A DNA stretch of 20,419 nt from Halieaceae bacterium UBA6060. GTDB lineage: Bacteria > Pseudomonadota > Gammaproteobacteria > Pseudomonadales > Halieaceae. Shown piece by piece: positions 1 to 7,811 of the stretch. The notes beneath the pieces are model-generated. The model ran no database searches, was not told the DNA's origin, and saw nothing but the letters and a program-made list of their open reading frames with translations. Positions within the stretch are counted from its first letter, which is position 1. Each line of letters opens with the position of its first letter. Location of the stretch: assembly GCA_002428935.1 (NCBI GenBank), contig DIYG01000030.1:1-20419 (forward strand), in the 5' to 3' direction. The position numbers were made by a program, and so were the translations under genes.

Positions 1-780
1 ACCGTGAGTGACCTGCCGTGCCGCTCCGCCCGCCGCTGGCAGCACAAACAGCTGATATAAGGCTTCGGGCCGTTCACCAGCGCCATCGTTGCGATAGACA
101 ACGCGATCGATAACTTTGGGCGGATCGGCCCACTCCGCAGCCTTCGGCGCCTTCGGTAATTTGCCCATGGTCGGCGCCTCAACAGTTACCCGCATGGCAA
201 AAGCCAACCAGCGGCCGTCGGGTGACCAGCTAAGACTTCGCGGAGTCTGATCGGCGCGCGTCAATTGCGCGGTCTCACCGCTATCGGTCCAGCGAAGAAA
301 GATCTGCGAGCCAGCGTCGTCCTTGTCGACATAGGCAATACGATCACCCTTGGGCGAGAGCGCCAAGGAACTCAGGCTTCGCGCACCGGTGGTCAGGGGA
401 CGATGGCGGCTTCCATCGGCGTTGATCATCCACAGATTAGCGCGGCGACGATCCTTGAGGGGATCCATGCTGTGGCGAAGGTAGTAGATACGATCGCCGT
501 CGGGAGCCACCACGGGAGAGGTTACCCAACGGAGGGAGAACACGTCCTCCAAAGCCATAGATGGGGCGTCGTCCGCAGCAGTTAGCGCCGATCCTCCCGC
601 GACAAGGGTCATCACAACAGCCGCCACTCCGCGATGCAGTAGGGAGCTTGCCTGGGGCTGAGGACGAGTGGTCCCTTGCCGCGCCACACGATCATGCCTG
701 GGGCCACAAACTACTTGTGGGTCGGATTGTTTTCCTGAAGCTGATCTTTGGATGAACGAAGAGGTAAAAAATTTGAGCAT
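1..780 (-). CDS. S9-family (prolyl oligopeptidase-like) peptidase, N-terminal part, cut by window edge
   Basis: The frame is open from an ATG at 780 down to base 1, giving 260 codons with no stop, so the C-terminal catalytic domain lies outside the window. A strong Shine-Dalgarno (GGAGA, about 5 bases upstream) supports this start. Residues 51-68 are hydrophobic and end in an Ala-rich stretch, which looks like an export signal, but it sits behind about 50 polar residues. From residue 75 the protein has WD40/TolB-like propeller repeats of the type found before the alpha/beta hydrolase domain of S9 peptidases, with motifs such as 'SPVVAPDGDRIYYLRH', 'LSPKGDRIAYV' and 'WSPDGRWLAFAM'. I infer an exported serine peptidase of the acylaminoacyl/dipeptidyl-peptidase type. 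The catalytic Ser-Asp-His cannot be seen, so a TolB-like protein without peptidase activity is not excluded. A GTG at 687-685 is an alternative start that would give a more usual signal peptide. Confidence 0.8.
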   Translation of the reverse strand, partial: MLKFFTSSFIQRSASGKQSDPQVVCGPRHDRVARQGTTRPQPQASSLLHRGVAAVVMTLVAGGSALTAADDAPSMALEDVFSLRWVTSPVVAPDGDRIYYLRHSMDPLKDRRRANLWMINADGSRHRPLTTGARSLSSLALSPKGDRIAYVDKDDAGSQIFLRWTDSGETAQLTRADQTPRSLSWSPDGRWLAFAMRVTVEAPTMGKLPKAPKAAEWADPPKVIDRVVYRNDGAGERPEALYQLFVLPAAGGAARQVTHG

Positions 781-880
781 TGAAATCTCCTGATTGCGCA
801 CCTCCCTCGGCTAGCCATCGAGCGACAAAAGCCCGGGAATCGAGAGGGCAAAGCTAGGGGGCGGAGTATACCCCTGGGAA

Positions 881-1378
881 TCAGGCAATGGCCTCTTCCA
901 TCGCCGTCCACCGCGCACAGGCTTTTTGTCCCGGGCCAGACGCCACACAGAGTTGCAACTCCGCCAACGCCTCTCCGGCAGAACGTTGCAAAAGACGGGT
1001 CAAGAGATATTGGGAGAACTCTTCAACGGTGGCGTTGCGGATCGGTAGGAGCAAGGTATCGGATCGGAGAAAGTGCATCTGTTCACCGTTAAACTCCACC
1101 CGGTAGTACCCATCGTCCTCAAACACCTGCTGATAGGGAGAATTAGCCGGGAGAATCATGTACTCATCCAGCTCATCGCAGAGGTATTTCAGACGCTGTT
1201 TATAGACGTTGTAATCTGCGGCAAATCCATTGTCGCCCATGGGGGCCGCGATCATCGCGGACACCGAGTAGTTATGCCCGTGTAAGCGCTCCCGTTCTGT
1301 GGCCGAAAAGATCGTGTAGTGAGCGGCAGAGAACTTATGACTCTCCTTGTCGATATACAGCGTCGCTAGCCTTTCCAT
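881..1378 (-). CDS. Divergent PTPS/QueD-fold protein lacking the catalytic cysteine
   Basis: The 165-residue product belongs to the 6-pyruvoyltetrahydropterin synthase / 6-carboxytetrahydropterin synthase (QueD) fold. FSAAH at 16-20 and HGHNY at 33-37 supply the three expected zinc-binding histidines (H20, H33, H35). The canonical CxxxHGH cysteine position is Arg29, with Glu30 three residues before HGH. The usual 'LDH' histidine is Glu72 in 'LDEY'. The C-terminal 'V-x-E-T' glutamate that anchors the pterin ring has no clear equivalent ('CVASGPGQKA' at 144-153). A glutamate replacing or accompanying the cysteine is known in the PTPS-III type, which can make 6-hydroxymethyl-dihydropterin. The protein is longer than E. 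coli QueD (about 120 residues). The start has an AGGG Shine-Dalgarno. The gene is divergent from the SDR-transporter pair, and the peptidase lies 100 bases downstream on the same strand. Family is confident; the reaction is not known. Confidence 0.85.
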   Translation of the reverse strand: MERLATLYIDKESHKFSAAHYTIFSATERERLHGHNYSVSAMIAAPMGDNGFAADYNVYKQRLKYLCDELDEYMILPANSPYQQVFEDDGYYRVEFNGEQMHFLRSDTLLLPIRNATVEEFSQYLLTRLLQRSAGEALAELQLCVASGPGQKACARWTAMEEAIA

Positions 1379-1397
1379 CCGATTCCCTAAAGCCTTC

Positions 1398-1407
1398 GTA
1401 GATCTAC
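1398..1407. promoter_or_regulatory. Perfect 10-base palindrome upstream of the PTPS-like gene
   Basis: GTAGATCTAC is a perfect palindrome 20 bases upstream of the PTPS-like start codon. It sits in the 209-base divergent region (1379-1587) between that gene and the SDR gene. It could be a small operator half-overlap or part of the 5' leader. The rest of the region shows no convincing -35/-10 pair, only a weak imperfect inverted repeat at 1450-1474. A palindrome this short can arise by chance. Confidence 0.2.
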
Positions 1408-1587
1408 ACTGATACGTCTTGGCGACAGATCGCGGTTCACCCCGATTGCCTTTCCACAGGCTCTTCGGTGAAAGCTGTAGGGAACACCTCGAGGCCCCTG
1501 CGCGATTCTGTCCGGGCTGGTAGGATGCCGGCCTCGCGAGACTTTGTCATCGGTCCTTGAAAACGGGAACCGCACGAGGAGTAAAAC

Positions 1588-2289
1588 ATGACCATAGCGA
1601 TCATCACCGGTGCCAGCGTAGGTATCGGAGAAGCCACGGCCCGCGCCTTTCAGGACGGCGGCTATGAAGTGGTCAACCTCTCACGCCGCAGTTGTCAGGT
1701 AGACGGTGTACACAATCTGCCCTGCGACCTTGCCGACCCGGACTCCATCAGCGACGCCAGCGATGCGCTCCTGAGCCATGTGCACGGTCTTTCGGAAATA
1801 TGTCTCGTACATAACGCGAGCCAAATGCGCAAAGACAGCGCCGACAACTGTGAAGATGGCAGCCTGCGCGCGGTTATGGAAACCAACGTTATTGCGGTGA
1901 ATCGCCTCACGCGAACCCTATTGCCTGGCATGGGACCAGGCAGTAGCGTGCTGTTCGTCGGTTCCACCCTGTCGGAAAAAGCCGTGCCCAACACGTTCAG
2001 CTATGTGGTCTCGAAACATGCGCAGCTGGGAATGATGCGCTCGACCTGCCAGGACCTTATGGGTTCGGGTATCCATACCGCCATGGTCTGCCCCGGCTTC
2101 ACGGATACGGAAATGCTGCGCAACCACCTGGGCAACGACGAGAATCTGTTACAGCAAATCAGTGCGATGAATAGTTTCGGCCGACTCATCGAACCCGAAG
2201 AGATCGCCAGTGTTCTGTACTGGGCCCATCGCAATCCCGTGGTTAACGGTGCCGTGCTCCACGCCAACCTCGGTCAACGAGAAAGCTAA
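1588..2289 (+). CDS. Short-chain dehydrogenase/reductase, NADP-type, possibly pteridine-reducing
   Basis: The 233-residue product is a complete classical SDR. The nucleotide-binding glycine motif TGASVGIG is at 7-14. Two arginines (33-34) at the end of the second strand favour NADPH. The NNAG motif appears as 'HNAS' at 75-78. Asn100, Ser126, Tyr139 and Lys143 (YVVSK) complete the catalytic tetrad, and PGFTDTEM follows at 169-176. Length fits the sepiapterin-reductase/benzil-reductase group as well as general FabG-like SDRs. GAGGAG lies 6 bases before the ATG, a strong ribosome site. The stop codon shares one base with the next start (TAATG), so it is co-translated with the YhhQ-type transporter. 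Being opposite a PTPS-fold gene suggests a pterin-like substrate, but this is inferred from context only. Confidence 0.85.
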   Translation: MTIAIITGASVGIGEATARAFQDGGYEVVNLSRRSCQVDGVHNLPCDLADPDSISDASDALLSHVHGLSEICLVHNASQMRKDSADNCEDGSLRAVMETNVIAVNRLTRTLLPGMGPGSSVLFVGSTLSEKAVPNTFSYVVSKHAQLGMMRSTCQDLMGSGIHTAMVCPGFTDTEMLRNHLGNDENLLQQISAMNSFGRLIEPEEIASVLYWAHRNPVVNGAVLHANLGQRES

Positions 2290-3074
2290 TGAGCCCCGCT
2301 TCGCTGCAGGAGCGCCGCGAACGTGTGTTTCTCGTCCTGGCGGGCACCTTCCTCTGCGCCATGACGCTGCTCAACGTCATCGGGATCACACGCTTTGTAC
2401 AGCTCGGCCCCATGGCTCTGGCCGTGGGGGTTTTACCCTATCCCTTGACCTTTCTGTGCACGGACCTGGTGTGCGAGCTCTACGGTAAAGCCCGGGCTAA
2501 TTTTCTCGTCAGCGTTGGCTTGGGTCTGAACTTTCTTATTCTGTTCGTACTGTTCCTTGGAAACAGTATCCCGTCCGTACCCACGGAGGCCATGCCTCCC
2601 TGGCAGATCATTCAGCTCGCCGCTCCCGTGGCCCTGCCTAATGGCGATATCGTGGAAAACCGTATCGGTCTCTATCAGTTGATCTATGCGACAACTTCCG
2701 GCGCCGTGTTTGCATCGATGCTGGCGTACATCGCTGCCCAATACTGCGATGTGCAGCTGTTCCACTTCTGGAAGCGAGTCACAAAGGGACGCTATCTATG
2801 GGTGCGCAACAATTTCAGCACCCTCATGAGCCAAATGGTGGATTCCCTGATGGTGGTCACCGTAACCTTTGGTGCGGCTTACCTGCGCGGCGACATCACC
2901 ACCAAGGCACTGGCTATCCTGGTGGGAAGCAATTACCTGTTCAAAGCCTGCGTGGCGCTCCTGGACACCGGCCCCTTCTATCTGGCGGTGCATTACCTTC
3001 GCCACTATCTGCGCCTCGAGCCGGGCGCCTATGCCGCCGTGGCCCACGCCCCGGAGTATCGCGACAGCGACTGA
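2289..3074 (+). CDS. YhhQ-family (queuosine precursor transporter-type) membrane protein
   Basis: The 261-residue, highly hydrophobic protein belongs to the YhhQ/QPTR family (COG1738). Family-typical segments are 'PLTFLCTDLVCELYG' (52-66), 'WVRNNFSTLMSQMVDSLMVV' (171-190) and 'FKACVALLDTGPFYLAV' (218-234). About six membrane helices are apparent. E. coli YhhQ imports preQ0/preQ1 for queuosine synthesis. This protein is about 40 residues longer; part of the excess is a polar loop at about 92-127 between two helices. The start overlaps the SDR stop by one base, so the two are translationally coupled. The stop (3072-3074) abuts the stop of the convergent dehydrogenase with no spacer. Family assignment is strong. 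The cargo is uncertain, and the linked SDR and PTPS-fold genes raise the possibility of a pterin or other deazaguanine-like compound. Confidence 0.85.
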   Translation: MSPASLQERRERVFLVLAGTFLCAMTLLNVIGITRFVQLGPMALAVGVLPYPLTFLCTDLVCELYGKARANFLVSVGLGLNFLILFVLFLGNSIPSVPTEAMPPWQIIQLAAPVALPNGDIVENRIGLYQLIYATTSGAVFASMLAYIAAQYCDVQLFHFWKRVTKGRYLWVRNNFSTLMSQMVDSLMVVTVTFGAAYLRGDITTKALAILVGSNYLFKACVALLDTGPFYLAVHYLRHYLRLEPGAYAAVAHAPEYRDSD

Positions 3075-4145
3075 TCAGGCAACCAGACGTTTATCAGCGC
3101 CTACCCGTGATCGGTGATTCAGGAGTTCTCGAGCTAACGCCTCGGCAATGGACTGTGTGGGGCTGTGACAACCATCGGCCCGACGCAACACTTCAAGGAG
3201 GCGATCACCAATACCCTCGATATGGGTCGTCAGGTCTGCGCGATCGAGGCCCATACGCTGATAATGCACATCAATGATTCCACCGGCATTGATCAGAAAA
3301 TCCGGGCAGTAGAGGATGCCTCGGTCCACCAGTCTGGCGCCATCACCTGGCTCCCGTAGCTGGTTGTTTGCCGCCCCGGCGACGATCCCAGCGCGGAGGC
3401 GGGGAATGGTCTCGCTATTCAAAGCGCCACCCAGGGCGCAGGGCGCCAGCACATCAACATCGGCGAACAGAATTTCATCCTGGCTCACGGGCTCCACGCC
3501 GAGTTCCTGAACGGCCCGCTCGAGGTTCCCCTCATTGATATCCGCCGCCAACACGCGAGCACCCTCGCCTCGCAGCAGGGAGGCCAGGTGGAAGCCCACA
3601 TGACCCAAGCCCTGCACCGCGACGCGAATACCTTTAAGTTCGTCACCACCCAGGCGATGGGAAAGCGCCGCTTTGATCGCAACAAACACGCCCAGAGCCG
3701 TGTTGGGCGATGGATCTCCACCATGCTCCGTGGTGCCGATACCCGTTACGTGATCCGTAGCCGCAGCCATGAGGTGCAGGTCCGCAACGGAAGTACCCGA
3801 GTCCTCCGCTGCCACGTACCTTCCCCCCAGGGAGTCAACAAAACGCCCCATGGCCTGGAACAGGGCGGGACTCTTATCTGTCGCGGGATTGCCGATGATT
3901 ACAGACTTACCGCCGCCCAGGGGCAAACCCGCCAGAGCAGATTTGTAGGTCATGCCTCGCGATAAACGCAGCACGTCATCAAGAGCCTCTTCATCGGAAC
4001 CATAAGGATACATGCGGCATCCACCGACGGCGGGGCCGAGGGTAGTGTCATGCACCGCGATGATGGCGCGCAGACCGGTATCGTGGTCACAGCCAAAGAC
4101 CAGATGCTCGTGCTCATCAAAAGCTAAAGCGTTGAAAACTCCCAT
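3075..4145 (-). CDS. Leucine dehydrogenase-type amino acid dehydrogenase (Glu/Leu/Phe/Val family)
   Basis: The 356-residue enzyme would oxidatively deaminate a hydrophobic amino acid to its 2-oxoacid with NAD+. Residues match the Bacillus leucine dehydrogenase scheme position by position: Lys68 in 'MTYKSALAG', catalytic Lys80 in 'PLGGGKSVI', and Asp115 in 'AAEDSGT'. The NAD-binding motif 'GLGHVG' is at 179-184, followed by acidic Asp202, which favours NAD+ over NADP+. 'CALGGALN' and 'AGAANNQL' are further family signatures. Pocket positions Val40 and Ala113 look leucine/valine-type rather than phenylalanine-type, but this is a judgement by eye. GGAG precedes the ATG. It lies 42 bases downstream of the ferredoxin oxidoreductase on the same strand, which could use its 2-oxoacid product. 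Possibly bkd-pathway related; exact substrate unsettled. Confidence 0.92.
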   Translation of the reverse strand: MGVFNALAFDEHEHLVFGCDHDTGLRAIIAVHDTTLGPAVGGCRMYPYGSDEEALDDVLRLSRGMTYKSALAGLPLGGGKSVIIGNPATDKSPALFQAMGRFVDSLGGRYVAAEDSGTSVADLHLMAAATDHVTGIGTTEHGGDPSPNTALGVFVAIKAALSHRLGGDELKGIRVAVQGLGHVGFHLASLLRGEGARVLAADINEGNLERAVQELGVEPVSQDEILFADVDVLAPCALGGALNSETIPRLRAGIVAGAANNQLREPGDGARLVDRGILYCPDFLINAGGIIDVHYQRMGLDRADLTTHIEGIGDRLLEVLRRADGCHSPTQSIAEALARELLNHRSRVGADKRLVA

Positions 4146-4187
4146 GGAGTACTCCTTTTATCCTTATGCTCAATGGGTAGCCCGGGA

Positions 4188-7100
4188 TCAGGCCGCCTCG
4201 ACGATCTGTACCGGTTCCGCCTGTCCCGCGAGGCGTGCCTTTAGGGCGTCTCTGCGCACCGCAAGTTGCGCTCGATTTCGATCTTTTACGTGTCCAAAAC
4301 CCCGGAGCTGCAGCGGCAAGGTGAAAAGCTCCTGCAAAAGCGCTGTGTCGGCTTCGTTCGCATCTTTCGCCCGGGGCAGGAACTCCGCCAGGAGGGCCTC
4401 ATAGTCAGCAATATCCTGTCGTTCCTGACGGCGCTCGGCGGTATAACCGAAGACATCCAAGGCCGTACCGCGCAATCGCTTGAGCGGCGCGAGCAAGCGA
4501 AAGGCCGTCAGCATCCAGGCACCAAACTCCTGCTTCCGCGGAACCCCGGTTTCGGGGTCGCGTTTGCTCCACAGGGGTGGCGCGAGGTTGAAGCGCAGGC
4601 TGTAGTCCCCCTCGAATTGGTCCTCGATAGCCGCGAGAAAATTCGGGCTGCTGTAGAGCCGGGCTACTTCGTACTCATCTTTGTAAGCCATGAGTTTGTA
4701 AAGAGCCCGAGCGACAGATGCGGTCAACGACTCGGCCTCGTCCGCTCTGGGATCGGCGTCGCGGACCATAGTCGCGACGCGGCGATAGCGGTCAGCGTAG
4801 GCCTCATCCTGATACTCCACCAAACGTCCCGCTCGATCCTCGATGAGCTCATCAGTGCTCAGCAGCGGCAAGCGCTTGGCCTCCGGCAACAGGGCCAGTA
4901 CCTGGGCTGGGTTATGGGCATATCGCCGGCCGTAGAGGAACGCCTTTTTGTTGAACTCTGCGGCCACCCCATTGAGTTCGATGGCCTGTTCAAGGGCGGT
5001 CGAGGACACGGGTACCAAACCGCGCTGCCAGGCATAGCCCAAGAGGAACAGATTGCTGGCAATGGAATCACCGAGCAGAGCGGTGGCAATGCGCGTGGAG
5101 TCCAGGAAATGGCAATCGCTATCGCCTACTTCACTCAGCACCCGGTCTTTCATGGCCCCCGTGGGGAACTTCGCATCGGGGTTCAAGATAAAGCTCGCCG
5201 TGGGTACTTCGGCGTCATTGATCACCGCATGGGTGCGACCATGGGCCGCTTTACCCATGGCTTCATAGGTCGTGGTAACAACAAGATCGCAACCCAAAAG
5301 TAAGTCAGCTTCACCAGCCGGGATACGCACCGCCAGGATGTCGTCCTGCTGATGACCCACGCGAACATGGGACACCACAGCACCAAACTTTTGCGCCAAA
5401 CCGGTTTGGTTCATGGTCGCGCAGCCCTTGCCTTCGATATGCGCAGCCATGGCCACCAGGGCCGTAATGGTGAGGACTCCTGTGCCACCTACACCGGTCA
5501 CCACGGTGTTCCAGGGTCGCTGGCTGATGTCCGGTAAGCTGGGTTCCGGCAAGGGATCAAACACCACCTGCGTGGCATCCGCCGCCTTGGGTTTGCGCAG
5601 CCCACCGCCGAGCACGGTGACAAAGCTGGGGCAAAAGCCACGATTGCAACTGTAGTCTTTGTTGCATGCGCTCTGATCTATCTGGCGCTTGCGACCCAGA
5701 ATCGTTTCCTTGGGCACGATGGACAGGCAGTTGGACTGCACGGAGCAATCACCACAACCTTCGCAAACCGCGTCATTGATAAACAGGCGCTTCGCTGGAT
5801 CGACCAGGGAACCTTTCTTCCGTCGTCGGCGCTTCTCCGCCGCGCAGGTCTGCTGATAAACGATAACGGAGGTACCGCGATAGGCCCGGAGCTCCTTCTG
5901 CAAGCTGTCCATATCGTCCCGGTGATGGAGGCTCAATCCACCGATGGCCGGCAGATGCCCCCGCCATTCACCGGGCTCGTCGCTGACCAACGCAATACGT
6001 CGCACGCCCTCCCCGTCGAGTTGCCGCAAAAGATCGGGGACCGACAGGGAGCCATCGATGGGCTGACCGCCGGTCATGGCTACCGCGTCGTTGTACAAAA
6101 TCTTGTAGGTGATATTGACACCCGAGGCGATGGCGGCGCGGACCGCGAGAATACCGGAGTGGAAATAGGTACCGTCGCCCAAGTTCTGAAACACATGCTC
6201 CGTGGTCGTAAAAGGCGCCTGTCCGATCCAGGTGACTCCTTCACCGCCCATCTGCGTAAAGGTCAACGTGGGACGGTCGGGCATCCAGGTCGCCATGTAG
6301 TGGCAACCGATACCACCCATGGCGTGACTGCCCTCGGGAAGCTTTGTGGAAGTGTTGTGGGGACAACCCGAGCAAAAGTGCGGCACCCGCTCGGCCACAT
6401 CCGCGGGTCGCGCGAGGGACTGCTCCTTCTCTTCGATCCAGCGAACCCGGGCATCCATGGTTTCTGAACGGAAGAAACGCTGGATCCGTGCGGCAACGGC
6501 CAGGGCGACGATGGCCGGCGTCAGCTCGCCGAGGTTGGGCAGCAGGTCCCGTCCATCTTCATCAAATTCACCGACAACCCGAGGACGTGCGGCAACGGGA
6601 TAGTTGTACAGCTGCCCCGTGAGCTGATCCTCAATGATGGAGCGCTTCTCCTCGACGACCAGGATCTCTTCCAGACCGTCCGCGAAGTCGTGGGTAGCCT
6701 GGGGCTCCAGAGGCCAGGGCATACCCACCTTGTAGACCCGCAGACCGATTTCCGCGGCCACCGCGGGGGTAATTCCCATATCATCCAGGGCCTGCATCAC
6801 ATCGAGGTAGGCTTTACCGGAAGTGATGATGCCAAAGCGAGCCTTGGGGCTATCGACAACCACCCGGTTCAAGCCATTCACCCGGGCAAACTCCCGGGCC
6901 GCATAGATCTTGTACCGATTTAGACGCTCTTCCTGCTCCATGGGCTTGTCGGGCCAACGGGCATGAACACCATCGGCGGGAAGCTCAAAGCCCTCGGGGA
7001 TCGTAATCTGGATACGCGCGGGATCGATGTCGGCGGAAATCGCCGAATCCATGTTTTCCGTGATGGCCTTCAACGCCACCCAGCATCCGGAATAGCGAGA

Positions 7101-7685
7101 CAGCTCCCAACCGAAAATACCCAGGTCCAGCACTTCCTGCACATTGGCCGGGCTGAGCACGGGTATGGAAGCGGCAACGAAGTTGTGCTCGGACTGATGG
7201 GGTAGGGTTGACGATTTACAGGCGTGGTCGTCGCCCGCTACGGCGAGAACACCGCCATAGCGCGAAGTGCCAAAAGCGTTGGCGTGTTTGAAAACATCCA
7301 TGGCGCGGTCGACACCGGGGCCCTTGCCGTACCACATACCAAAGACGCCGTCATACCGGGCATCGCCAAACAAATTGGTCTGCTGACTACCCCAGACGGC
7401 CGTGGCGGCCAATTCCTCATTGAGCCCCGCCTGGAAATGGACGTTGTGCTTGTCCGTCCAGGGCTTGGCCTTCCAGAACGCCTGATCGACGCCACCCAGA
7501 GGAGATCCCCGGTAACCCGATACGAAAGCCGCAGTGTTCAATCCCCGCTGCTGGTCGCGCTGGTGTTGGAGCATGGGCAGGCGCACCAGCGCCTCTATGC
7601 CCGTCATGTACGCCCGGGTGGCGTCGAGGGCGTATTTATCGTCCAGGGATATGTTTCTTATCCCGCGCGCTGCCTTACCGGACAT
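4188..7685 (-). CDS. Indolepyruvate ferredoxin oxidoreductase, fused alpha-beta-gamma type
   Basis: The 1165-residue enzyme would decarboxylate aryl or branched 2-oxoacids to acyl-CoA while reducing ferredoxin, in the cytoplasm. Domains in order: pyrimidine-binding domain ('VSGYRGSPLGG' near 60); TPP-binding domain with 'CSGCPHN' (about 437), 'GDGTYFHSG' (about 502) and 'NDAVAMTGGQP' (about 530); a [4Fe-4S] region with 'CEGCGDC' (about 640) and more cysteines through 'CNRGFCPSF'; then the gamma-type domain with 'TGVGGTGVLT' (about 728). The length fits fused proteobacterial forms rather than the separate archaeal IorA and IorB. ATG 7685 is preferred because GAGG sits 7 bases before it; the TTG at 7691 would be too close to that site. 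It is followed by the leucine-dehydrogenase-type gene and is divergent from an Lrp-type regulator, so it is probably amino-acid responsive. Such enzymes are usually oxygen-sensitive. Confidence 0.95.
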   Translation of the reverse strand: MSGKAARGIRNISLDDKYALDATRAYMTGIEALVRLPMLQHQRDQQRGLNTAAFVSGYRGSPLGGVDQAFWKAKPWTDKHNVHFQAGLNEELAATAVWGSQQTNLFGDARYDGVFGMWYGKGPGVDRAMDVFKHANAFGTSRYGGVLAVAGDDHACKSSTLPHQSEHNFVAASIPVLSPANVQEVLDLGIFGWELSRYSGCWVALKAITENMDSAISADIDPARIQITIPEGFELPADGVHARWPDKPMEQEERLNRYKIYAAREFARVNGLNRVVVDSPKARFGIITSGKAYLDVMQALDDMGITPAVAAEIGLRVYKVGMPWPLEPQATHDFADGLEEILVVEEKRSIIEDQLTGQLYNYPVAARPRVVGEFDEDGRDLLPNLGELTPAIVALAVAARIQRFFRSETMDARVRWIEEKEQSLARPADVAERVPHFCSGCPHNTSTKLPEGSHAMGGIGCHYMATWMPDRPTLTFTQMGGEGVTWIGQAPFTTTEHVFQNLGDGTYFHSGILAVRAAIASGVNITYKILYNDAVAMTGGQPIDGSLSVPDLLRQLDGEGVRRIALVSDEPGEWRGHLPAIGGLSLHHRDDMDSLQKELRAYRGTSVIVYQQTCAAEKRRRRKKGSLVDPAKRLFINDAVCEGCGDCSVQSNCLSIVPKETILGRKRQIDQSACNKDYSCNRGFCPSFVTVLGGGLRKPKAADATQVVFDPLPEPSLPDISQRPWNTVVTGVGGTGVLTITALVAMAAHIEGKGCATMNQTGLAQKFGAVVSHVRVGHQQDDILAVRIPAGEADLLLGCDLVVTTTYEAMGKAAHGRTHAVINDAEVPTASFILNPDAKFPTGAMKDRVLSEVGDSDCHFLDSTRIATALLGDSIASNLFLLGYAWQRGLVPVSSTALEQAIELNGVAAEFNKKAFLYGRRYAHNPAQVLALLPEAKRLPLLSTDELIEDRAGRLVEYQDEAYADRYRRVATMVRDADPRADEAESLTASVARALYKLMAYKDEYEVARLYSSPNFLAAIEDQFEGDYSLRFNLAPPLWSKRDPETGVPRKQEFGAWMLTAFRLLAPLKRLRGTALDVFGYTAERRQERQDIADYEALLAEFLPRAKDANEADTALLQELFTLPLQLRGFGHVKDRNRAQLAVRRDALKARLAGQAEPVQIVEAA

Positions 7686-7752
7686 GGTCAATCCTCGCGA
7701 GTTTATAAGCGACAGTTTATGGTCTTGGGGCGGTTTTGCTATGCAATCTTGC

Positions 7753-7787
7753 TTGAATTACGGCTTAGTATTAGATAAATAATCTAA
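7753..7787 (+). promoter_or_regulatory. Candidate Lrp-type operator (inverted repeat) overlapping a possible promoter
   Basis: In the 126-base divergent region, TTAGAT (7771-7776) and ATCTAA (7782-7787) form a perfect 6-base inverted repeat around AAATA. This AT-rich 17-base site resembles Lrp/AsnC sites in size and composition. A possible plus-strand promoter overlaps it: TTGAAT (7753-7758), 17 bases, then TAAATA (7776-7781), though the -10 match is poor. The site lies 24 bases before the regulator start and about 86 bases before the oxidoreductase start, so it could serve autoregulation and control of the divergent operon. Confidence 0.5.
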
Positions 7788-7811
7788 CTATATCGATCTA
7801 CGCGAATATTT

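Noticed and set aside
265..755. Two plus-strand open frames near the left edge
   Set aside because: Both are antisense to the S9-type peptidase, whose propeller repeats and strong ribosome site mark the minus strand as coding.
1450..1474. Imperfect CTTTCCAC/GTGAAAG inverted repeat in the PTPS-SDR divergent region
   Set aside because: It needs a bulge and a ten-base loop, and is not placed sensibly relative to a promoter.
1379..1587. A preQ1 or similar riboswitch before the PTPS-like or SDR gene
   Set aside because: I found no recognisable aptamer core in either direction; only short palindromes are present.
4266..5303. A 345-codon open frame on the plus strand inside the ferredoxin oxidoreductase gene
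   Set aside because: It is antisense to a clearly conserved domain, has low-complexity composition typical of high-GC shadow frames, and shows no recognisable family or ribosome site.
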